From assembly GCF_023008405.1 (NCBI RefSeq), contig NZ_CP095376.1:4984001-5048000 (forward strand): a stretch of 64,000 nucleotides of DNA, in the 5' to 3' direction. The notes under the pieces are model-generated. The model did not search any database and was not told the origin of the DNA. It worked only from the letters and a program-made list of their open reading frames with translations. Shown here piece by piece: positions 58,073 to 64,000 of this stretch. Both the position numbers and the translations under genes were made by a program. Within the stretch, counting starts at the first letter, position 1. Every line of letters begins with the position of its first letter. This stretch comes from Amycolatopsis sp. FBCC-B4732 (GTDB lineage: Bacteria; Actinomycetota; Actinomycetes; Mycobacteriales; Pseudonocardiaceae).

Positions 58073-59899
58073 ATGACCGAAGACGACGATGGGAACGCGG
58101 CGCTGGCCGATCCCGGCCGGCTGGCGGCGCTGGCCGAAACCGGGCTGGGCGGCGAGCCGGACCCGGCGCTCGACGCGCTGGCCGAACGGGCACGCCGACG
58201 CCTCGGTGCCCCGATCGCGCTGGTCTCCCTGATCACCGACCGGGAACAGGTTTTCCCCGGCCTGGCGGGTCTCGGTGAGCCGTGGGCCCGCACCCGCCGC
58301 ACGGCCCTCGACTCGTCGTTGTGCCGCCACGAGGTGGTGACCGGTGCTCCGCTGATCATCGAAGACAGCGGCGCCGATCCCCGGTCGCGGGACAACCCGC
58401 TGGTCGCGGCCCTCGCGATCGGCGCCTACGCCGGCTTCCCGCTGACCGACACCGCGGGCCGCGTCCTCGGCAGCCTGTGCGCCATCGATCACCGGCCTCG
58501 CCGGTGGCACGCGGACGAGCTCGTCGTGCTGACCGACCTCGCGCACGCCTGCTCGCTGGAACTGCGCCTGCGCATCGCCACGCGCGACGCCCAACGGGAA
58601 CGAGCCCGCACCGACACGGCCGAAGCCATGCTGCGCGAGGCGTTCACCCGGTCCCAGCTGCTGCTGACCGCCTCGCAGTCCCTCGCCCACGCCGGAAACA
58701 TCTCCCAGCTGCGCGAGATCGTCACCGACCTGGTCTCCGGCGACCTGAAGCCCGCCTACATCGGGCTCACCCTCGCCGAGGGCACCGGCGACCTGCACCG
58801 CATCGACGACCCCCTGCAGGCGCTCGGGCCCGAATCCGGCGACGAGCTCTCCCACGTGGAGGACGACACCCCCATCGCGCTCACCGCTCGGGAAGCGAGG
58901 CTGCAGCTCTACACCGATCCGGAAGCGATCGCCGCGGCGTTCCCCGAGACCGCTCAGCGCCGCTACGCCGAACTGCGCCTGTGTTCGATCGCGTGCGTCC
59001 CGCTGCCCGGCCCGGCCGGGGTGGCCGGTGTCCTGCTGTTCGGGTGGGACACCGCCCACGAAGTCGACGTCCACGAGCAAGCCGTGATCACGACGCTGGC
59101 CGGCTACGTCGGGCAGGCCCTGGAACGCGCCCGCTTCCTCGAAGACCGGGTGACCGTCGCACGAAAGCTGCAGGAGGCGATGCTGACCCGGCTGCCGGAG
59201 CCCGCCGGGGTGCGCCTCGCCGCGCGCTACCTCCCCGTCGGCCGGCTGGAGCAGGTCGGCGGCGACTGGTACGACGCCGTCGACCTCACCGGCGCCGGCC
59301 ACGACGCCCTCGCGCTGGTCGTCGGCGACATCACCGGGCACGACATCCAGGCCACGACGCTGATGGGCCAGGTCCGCAACATGGGCAGGCAAGCGAGCTG
59401 GGAGCGACCCGCCGGACCGCCCTCGGCCGTGCTCGCCGCGGTCGAGCAGGCCTGCGCGGCCACCGGAGTCGGGGCGACCGGCACCGTGCTGCAGGCTCAC
59501 CTGCGCCCCGAAACCGGGGACCGCTGGCTGATGCGCTGGGCGAGCGCCGGGCACCTCCCGCCGATCATCCGCCGCCGCGACGGCACCACGGAGGTCCTGT
59601 CAGGGGTGGACATGATGTTCGGCTACCCCGGACTGCGCAAAACCCCGCTCGTCGACCACCAGGTGCGGCTGCGGCCCGGGGACACCGTGCTGCTCTACAC
59701 CGACGGCCTGGTCGAGCGCCGCCGCACCGACCTGGACGCCGGCATCCAGCGCCTGCGGGAGACCGCCGCCGCGCTGGACCCCACCGACCTGGCGCGGTTC
59801 GTCGACGACACCATCCGCCGCATGCTGGGCCGGGGCACACCGCACGACGACGACGTCGTCGTGCTCGCCGCGCACATCCCCGCCGCCGATCGGCGGTGA
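58073..59899 (+). CDS. GAF-GAF-SpoIIE serine phosphatase
   Basis: A 608-aa signalling protein. GAF 1 (about 22-170) has VSLITDREQVFPG, DSSLCRHEV and AYAGFPLTDTAGRVLGSLC; GAF 2 is about 190-360; SpoIIE phosphatase is about 390-605 with GGDWYDAVD, GDITGHDIQATT, YTDGLVERR and DDDVVVLA. The ATG at 58073 is used; the frame opens 21 codons earlier, at or upstream of the proposed transcription start. It follows the first SpoIIE gene by 75 bp. Its GAF 1 (CRHEV) resembles those that sense small ligands or redox changes, but the signal is unknown. Confidence 0.93.
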   Translation: MTEDDDGNAALADPGRLAALAETGLGGEPDPALDALAERARRRLGAPIALVSLITDREQVFPGLAGLGEPWARTRRTALDSSLCRHEVVTGAPLIIEDSGADPRSRDNPLVAALAIGAYAGFPLTDTAGRVLGSLCAIDHRPRRWHADELVVLTDLAHACSLELRLRIATRDAQRERARTDTAEAMLREAFTRSQLLLTASQSLAHAGNISQLREIVTDLVSGDLKPAYIGLTLAEGTGDLHRIDDPLQALGPESGDELSHVEDDTPIALTAREARLQLYTDPEAIAAAFPETAQRRYAELRLCSIACVPLPGPAGVAGVLLFGWDTAHEVDVHEQAVITTLAGYVGQALERARFLEDRVTVARKLQEAMLTRLPEPAGVRLAARYLPVGRLEQVGGDWYDAVDLTGAGHDALALVVGDITGHDIQATTLMGQVRNMGRQASWERPAGPPSAVLAAVEQACAATGVGATGTVLQAHLRPETGDRWLMRWASAGHLPPIIRRRDGTTEVLSGVDMMFGYPGLRKTPLVDHQVRLRPGDTVLLYTDGLVERRRTDLDAGIQRLRETAAALDPTDLARFVDDTIRRMLGRGTPHDDDVVVLAAHIPAADRR

Positions 59900-60025
59900 C
59901 CGGTCGCGGGAAGTAACGTCGGCCGCACGTGGTGACAAGCCCTTGCCGGGGAGATCGCCATCCCGCACGATTCGCGGCCCGCACACCGCCGGTCACCACA
60001 TCCCCGGCCCGGAACGAGGTCCTCC

Positions 60026-60379
60026 GTGACCACCCCGTCCTTTTTCGGCTCGATCACCCAGCGGGCGGGAGCGGTCGTGCTCGCCTTCACCGGCGAACTC
60101 GACCTCGCGACCGCCCCCGACGCCCGCACCATCGCCACGCGGGCCCACGACGAAGCCGCCGCGGCAGACCGACGGCTCGTGATCGACCTCCGCGCGGTCA
60201 CCTTCCTGGCCTCGGTCGGCCTGGAGCTGCTGGCCGACCACCGCAGCAGGGCCACCGAGACCGGTGTCGCGATCGCGCTCGTCGCCACCACCCGCGCCGT
60301 CACGCGCGTGCTCGACCTGACCGGTCTGAGCGCCCAGTTCACCACCTACGCCGACATCGAACCGGCCGTCGCCGGCTAG
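60026..60379 (+). CDS. STAS-domain anti-anti-sigma factor
   Basis: A 117-aa STAS protein: VVLAFTGELDLATAPDA at the N-terminus and the phosphorylation loop LVIDLRAVTFLASVGLELLA, where the Ser of LASVG is the probable target of the HATPase kinase. When unphosphorylated it binds the anti-sigma factor and frees a stress sigma factor. It follows the SpoIIE phosphatase by 126 bp. Its TAG stop was the target of an IS5-like insertion, which separated it from the HATPase gene at 61380. Confidence 0.92.
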   Translation: MTTPSFFGSITQRAGAVVLAFTGELDLATAPDARTIATRAHDEAAAADRRLVIDLRAVTFLASVGLELLADHRSRATETGVAIALVATTRAVTRVLDLTGLSAQFTTYADIEPAVAG

Positions 60380-61266
60380 GAGCTGTCCTGTACGTCATCG
60401 GAGCCGGAGAACGATCGCCGCGATGGTGAGCTCGGCCTGGTAGTGGACGGCGCGTCTGGCATAGCGGGTCGCCAAGTCGCGGAACTGCTTGAGCCGGTTG
60501 AAGCAAACGTTCGACCACGTTGCGCTGCTTGTAAACCTCAGCATTGAAAGCTGGTGGTCGCCCGCCGCGGGAGCCCTTGGCGCCGCGGCGGGCGATCTGA
60601 TCATCCCGCTCCGGGCTGACGAAGCTGATCCGCCGGTCCCGCATCGCCCGGCGGGTCGAGGGAGGCGAATACGCCTTATCCGCGATCACCGTCTCCGGCC
60701 GGCACCGCGGACGCCCCGGCCCGATCCGGGCGACGCTGATGCCGTCCAGCAACGGCAGCAACTGCGGATTGTCCCCGGCTTGGCCCGCGGTGATCAGGAA
60801 ACGCATCGGCAGGCCACGTCCGTCGACAGCCAGGTGGATCTTCGTGCTCAGTCCGCCGCGGGACCGGCCGGGTCCTTCACCGTCGAGGGCGAGGGCGTCG
60901 ATTCCGTCGCCGCATCCCCTTTTTTCCGGGCGCCGGCGGAGTGCTGGTGGGCCCGGACCACGCTGGAGTCGACCGAGATGATCCACTCGAGGTCGCCGAC
61001 GGCGTCGTCTTTGACGATCACCCGGTCGAGGATCTTCTCCCAGGTGCCGTCTTTGGTCCACAACCGCAGCCGCTCATGCGCAGTCTTCCAGGTGCGCAGC
61101 TTCCACAGGATCACGTTGATGACTTGGCGGTGATCCCGCCACCGCCGCCCTGCTGCGGAGGTGGCAACGGCTCGATCACCGCCCACGCCTTGTCCGTCAA
61201 CTCACCGCGACCAACCACCGCGCACAGTTACCAGAGGTCCAGCTCAACCACTTAGAGGACACGCCT
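60380..61266 (-). mobile_element. Degraded IS5-family insertion sequence
   Basis: An 887-bp element between two copies of TAG (60377-60379 and 61267-61269), a 3-bp target duplication. The ends share TGTCCT (GAGCTGTCCT on the left; AGGCGTGTCCT on the right as reverse complement), so the inverted repeats have decayed. The transposase is broken. Removing the element restores STAS stop TAG followed by GAGCACCCGG. Confidence 0.82.
60395..61218 (-). pseudogene. IS5-family transposase, multiply disrupted
   Basis: The reading starts GTG at 61218 (VVGRGELTDKAWAVIEPL), shifts frame near 61140 (into RWRDHRQVINVILWKLRT), lacks about 13 residues expected between KLRT and WKTAHERLRLW, then has the usual programmed slip in an A6G4 run at 60917-60926, continues as GRSRGGLSTKIHLAVDGRG and IADKAYSP, and shifts again at about 60510, where CGTTTGCTTC has one extra T relative to the expected VERCFNRLKQ. 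The first DDE Asp is visible in ISVDSSVVRAHQH. The programmed slip is normal for this family; the other lesions are inactivating. Confidence 0.88.
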
Positions 61267-61296
61267 TAGGAGCACCCGGCAGGCCACCGGCGGCGA

Positions 61297-61320
61297 TTGA
61301 CTTCACCGCGGCCTGGGTAT
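61297..61320 (+). promoter_or_regulatory. SigB-like promoter of the anti-sigma factor gene
   Basis: TTGAC-N13-GGGTAT (61297-61301, 61315-61320), spaced identically to the box before the second SpoIIE gene; also readable as GATT-N16-GGGTAT. It is 60 bp upstream of the ATG. It lies outside the IS element, so the gene has kept its own promoter after the insertion. Confidence 0.55.
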
Positions 61321-61379
61321 CGCCTGGGTGCGGACGTCTTCAGCACGGAGGACGGAAGCCCGGAAAGGGATGATCGGTC

Positions 61380-61820
61380 ATGCCCGAAGGAAGCGTCACC
61401 GGGGGCGGGACAGCGCCGTGGTCGCTCGATCTCCGCGGCACCACGGCACCGGTCCTGGTCGAGGTCCGCCGCTGGGCCTCCCGCACGCTGGCGCAAGTGG
61501 ACGATGCGCACCTGGGCGACGTGCTGCTGGTCGCCACCGAGCTGGTGACCAACGCCTACGACCACGGGCAAGGGCCGCTGCAGATCCGCGTGAGCCACAC
61601 CGCGGAGCCGTGCCGGGTGCGGCTCGAAGTCGACGACAGCTCCCCGGACCTGCCCGTCGTCGCGGCACCGTCCCGCGAGCGGCTCGGCGGCCGCGGTCTG
61701 CAGATCGTCGACAAGCTCGCGGACACCTGGGGTGTGCTCGCGCACCCGGCGGGCAGCAAGACGGTGTGGGCCGAAGTGTCCTGCGCCGGTTTCGACGCGT
61801 CCCCCTGCGCTCCCTGCTGA
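61380..61820 (+). CDS. HATPase anti-sigma factor (RsbW/SpoIIAB-like)
   Basis: A 146-aa protein with a single HATPase_c_2 domain: the N box LLVATELVTNAYDHG (residues 47-63), DDSSPDLP, and the G box RLGGRGLQIVDKLAD. It would bind a sigma factor and phosphorylate a STAS protein such as that at 60026. The spacer RVRLEVDDSS matches actinobacterial anti-sigma regulators. There is no RsbW gene linked to a sigma gene here, so the sigma partner is elsewhere. The 134 bp after its stop hold nothing recognisable. Confidence 0.9.
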   Translation: MPEGSVTGGGTAPWSLDLRGTTAPVLVEVRRWASRTLAQVDDAHLGDVLLVATELVTNAYDHGQGPLQIRVSHTAEPCRVRLEVDDSSPDLPVVAAPSRERLGGRGLQIVDKLADTWGVLAHPAGSKTVWAEVSCAGFDASPCAPC

Positions 61821-61954
61821 CCAGCGCCGCGCCGGCGGTGAGCGTGGCCGGCCGTTCCCGCGGCGGACGGGGCACCGAAGCGCACCACCTCGCCGACGGG
61901 AACGGCCGTCCCGCAGGCCGCGGTCACCCGGACCGAGGCACCGTCCGGCACCCG

Positions 61955-62521
61955 CTAGCCGCGGACCATCGGGTTGCCGTAGCCGATGACGAGGCCCGGC
62001 GTGAAGGCGGTGACACCGAAGGTCTTGTTCAGCAGCGCCGCCGCCGGTGCGGTCAGGGCCAGCGTGACGCCGTCGGGCGTCGCCGCGCCGATGGTGAACA
62101 GGTCGGCCCGGGTGCGGAAGTCGACCCGGCCGCTCAGCACGCCGCGGTCGAGGTCGATCGTGTAGCTGGTCAGGTACAGGCACTTTCCGCCGGCGCGCAG
62201 CAACAGCCCGCCGACGTGCTCGATGGTGCCGTCGGTGGGGTTGCCGACGATCGTGAACCCGAACACGGTCTTGCCGCCGGGGTGGCCGACCCGCGCCAGC
62301 ACCGGCGAAACGCGCACCCCGAGCGAGGTGAGCGCACCGGCCGCCGCCGGGTCCAGCGTCAGATCCGTGCGGCCCTTACCGAAGTGGAATCCGTGACCCT
62401 GCCAGGTGTGGTGCGCCGATGCCGAGGCCCCGTGCGGCTGAGCCGCCTGGGCCGGGACCGCCGCCGCACCCGTCATGATCGCGGCCGCCGCGATCACCAC
62501 TCCGAACACGCGAACACGCAT
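61955..62521 (-). CDS. Secreted hypothetical protein
   Basis: A 188-aa protein with a Sec signal peptide (residues 1-26, ending AQA). The mature part is beta-rich (FGKGRTDLTLDPAAAGALTS, GFTIVGNPTDGTIEHVGGL, CLYLTSYTIDLDRGVLSGRV, LALTAPAAALLNKTFGV) and looks like an extracellular beta-sandwich; it resembles secreted actinobacterial proteins of unknown role. One Cys. The ATG follows GAAGGAG. It is divergent from the NmrA/DUF2867 gene. Confidence 0.82.
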   Translation of the reverse strand: MRVRVFGVVIAAAAIMTGAAAVPAQAAQPHGASASAHHTWQGHGFHFGKGRTDLTLDPAAAGALTSLGVRVSPVLARVGHPGGKTVFGFTIVGNPTDGTIEHVGGLLLRAGGKCLYLTSYTIDLDRGVLSGRVDFRTRADLFTIGAATPDGVTLALTAPAAALLNKTFGVTAFTPGLVIGYGNPMVRG

Positions 62522-62620
62522 GAAGGCTCCTTCTCGATGGTGGACGCTGGGGTTACGCCGGCGAGGCCGGCTTCGGATGCACCCGAGACACGGAAGACCG
62601 GGAGCTATGTGCTTCAGGTG

Positions 62621-62687
62621 CGATGCAAACGCGGCGATGGGGTTGCCCAGCCAGCGTCCGCCGGTTTTCCGGCCTAGATTTGCATCG
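62621..62687. promoter_or_regulatory. Long-spaced inverted repeat in a divergent promoter region
   Basis: CGATGCAAA (62621-62629) and TTTGCATCG (62679-62687) are exact reverse complements 49 bp apart, between the secreted protein and the NmrA/DUF2867 gene. They may be paired regulator sites on the two promoters. Confidence 0.45.
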
Positions 62688-62718
62688 ATCCTGAGTCGGC
62701 ACGGAAGGCGGTCCCCGA

Positions 62719-64000
62719 GTGGTGAGCAAACGGCGGTGCGCGGTGCTGGGCGCCACCGGGTTCGTCGGCACCGCGCTCGTGGCCGACCTGACCGCCGCCG
62801 GGCACCCGGTGGGGGTACTGGCCCGCGCGCCCCGGCACACCTTCCCCGCCGACGTCGAGGTGACGCGCGGGGACGCCGCCGACCCCGCCGCGCTGAAGGC
62901 CGTCATGGCCGGCGCCGACGTCGTCTTCCACCTGGTCCACTCCTTGCGTGAACCGGACTTCGCCGACCGCGACCGCGTCATCGCCGAACGCGTCGCGTCG
63001 GCGGCCGCGGAAGCCGGTGTCCGGCAGCTCGTCTACCTCGGCGGCCCGCGCCCGGCCGCGGAGACGTCAGCGCACCTGGCCTCGCGCTCGGAAGTCGCCG
63101 ACATCCTGCTCGCCGGCCCGGTCCCGGCCCTCGTGCTGCAGGCGTCGATGATCATCGGCCGCGGCTCCGCCGGGCTCGAACTGCTGGTGCGCACGGCCCG
63201 GCTCCCGATCCGGCCACGGCCGCGGTGGACCGCCCGCCGCAGCCGCCCGGTCGCCCTCGCCGACGTCCGGCACTTCCTGCGGACAGCCGCCGACGCCGCG
63301 CCCGCGAACGGCCGGTTCGACGTGACCGGCCCGGAGCGGATCAGCTACCACGACCTGGTCCGGCGATGCGGGCGCGTCCTGCGCCGCCCCGAGGCACTCG
63401 CGGTGCCCGCCCCGCTGTGGTCGCACCCGCTCGCCGCGCTCGTGACGGGCCTGGCCACTCCCGTCCCCGCGTCGGTGGCCGCGCCGCTGTTCGCCTCGCT
63501 CGACCACGACCTGCTGCCCGCCGACACCCCGGTCGAGGCGGTCCTGCCCGCTCCGCCCGGCGGGCCGACGAGCCTCGACAACGCCCTGCGCGCCGCGCTC
63601 GACACCCCCGCGGCCGTCGCGCCCGAGGGCCGGGCCCACGTCGGCGAACACACCCGCTACACCCGCGCGAGCCCGCAGTCCGTGTGGGAGGCGATCACGC
63701 GGCTGGGCGGCGACGACGGCCGGTTCCCGCCCGGGTTCGCGTGGGCGTTGCGCGGCGTGCTGGACCACGCGCTGGGCGGCGTCGGCCTGTACCGCGGACG
63801 TTCGCCGCGGCCGGGACCGGGAGACGTGCTGGACTTCTGGACCGTCCGCCGCCGCGACGACACCCGTCGCGAACTGGTCCTGGGCGCCGAGATGCGCTTG
63901 CCCGGCGATGCCGAGCTGAGCTTGCGCGCCGAGCCCGCCGGCGCCGGAACGCGCCTGCGGCAACAGGTCCGCTTCACCCCGGCGGGCATCGTCGGCGACG
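62719..64000 (+). CDS. NAD(P)-binding NmrA/SDR protein with DUF2867 domain (partial)
   Basis: The first 427 codons are present; the gene runs off the right edge. The N-terminal Rossmann domain (about 1-290) starts RCAVLGATGFVGTALVADL with the GxxGxxG motif and has VEVTRGDAADPAALKAV and LVYLGGPRP. From about residue 310 it becomes a START-like DUF2867 domain (TRYTRASPQSVWEAITRLGG, VLDFWTVRRRDDTRRELVLGAEM). GTG 62719 or GTG 62722 follows GGAAGG. Such two-domain proteins are common in actinomycetes; the substrate is unknown. Confidence 0.87.
   Translation, partial: MVSKRRCAVLGATGFVGTALVADLTAAGHPVGVLARAPRHTFPADVEVTRGDAADPAALKAVMAGADVVFHLVHSLREPDFADRDRVIAERVASAAAEAGVRQLVYLGGPRPAAETSAHLASRSEVADILLAGPVPALVLQASMIIGRGSAGLELLVRTARLPIRPRPRWTARRSRPVALADVRHFLRTAADAAPANGRFDVTGPERISYHDLVRRCGRVLRRPEALAVPAPLWSHPLAALVTGLATPVPASVAAPLFASLDHDLLPADTPVEAVLPAPPGGPTSLDNALRAALDTPAAVAPEGRAHVGEHTRYTRASPQSVWEAITRLGGDDGRFPPGFAWALRGVLDHALGGVGLYRGRSPRPGPGDVLDFWTVRRRDDTRRELVLGAEMRLPGDAELSLRAEPAGAGTRLRQQVRFTPAGIVGD

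Noticed and set aside
55589..59554. A 1321-codon open frame on the minus strand opposite the two SpoIIE genes
   Set aside because: It is the antisense shadow of GC-rich coding DNA. Its translation is repetitive Gly/Arg/Val-rich sequence without domains, and the plus-strand genes have clear GAF and SpoIIE motifs.

Overview
The window is high-GC DNA (roughly 70 percent or more G+C by eye) with GTG and ATG starts, Tat and Sec secretion signals, MerR/TetR/GntR/LysR regulators at high density, an actinobacterial holin-like/DUF3618 stress cluster, a GAF-ANTAR protein and SpoIIE-type phosphatases. This points to a soil actinomycete of the Pseudonocardiaceae, most like Amycolatopsis. It looks like an accessory chromosome arm: no ribosomal, tRNA or core biosynthetic genes were seen.

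Layout. 1-13.5 kb is a secreted plant-polysaccharide module: a partial glucose/sorbosone dehydrogenase-like protein, a ThuA-ricin protein, a FadR-type regulator, a beta-helix (GH141-like) ricin protein, a CE3-like esterase-ricin protein, a GH127 beta-L-arabinofuranosidase-like enzyme, a GH10-CBM2 xylanase and a GH43-CBM6 enzyme. An IS3 element sits in a decayed repeat array at 6.3-8.1 kb. 13.5-23.9 kb holds a MerR gene with its own operator-promoter, a GntR regulator, and two back-to-back sugar ABC transporters around an L-fuconate dehydratase. 23.9-29.9 kb holds a CUT1-type ABC operon with an unrecognised 641-aa protein and a second FadR-type regulator closely similar to the first. 29.9-39.7 kb has an orphan binding protein, an NmrA/TetR pair, a 151-bp tandem repeat array beside a Ser/Thr kinase, an MFS protein fused to a degenerate dTMP-kinase-like domain, a TetR-hydrolase operon and a flippase. 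39.9-43.1 kb has small secreted or membrane proteins and a NarL-type two-component operon. 43.1-49.2 kb has two small-molecule metabolism clusters, each with a divergent TetR. 49.4-51.1 kb is an envelope-stress cluster behind a SigB/SigF-like promoter. 51.2-55.6 kb has MarR- and LysR-controlled oxidoreductases. 55.8-61.8 kb is a partner-switching signalling set (two SpoIIE phosphatases, a STAS protein and a HATPase anti-sigma factor) split by a dead IS5-like element. The window ends in a secreted protein and a partial NmrA/DUF2867 reductase.

How it works together. Five related 15-bp palindromes (consensus RTGWRWCWTACWCAY) lie before the ThuA operon, both FadR-type genes, the beta-helix gene and the CUT1 operon, which suggests one regulon. 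A second operator (CATACGTMTG) links the 14.7-kb GntR gene with the L-fuconate dehydratase and both sugar transporters. LacI-type palindromes control the GH127/GH10 pair, although no LacI gene is present.

The most unusual structure is shared by two unrelated convergent gene pairs (6.3-8.1 kb and 32.6-33.3 kb). In each, the 3' end of one gene, with sequence resembling the 3' end of the opposing gene, has been tandemly copied, giving downstream arrays of about 158-bp or 151-bp tail cassettes. In the kinase array each copy keeps the reading frame and stop codon of the kinase tail.
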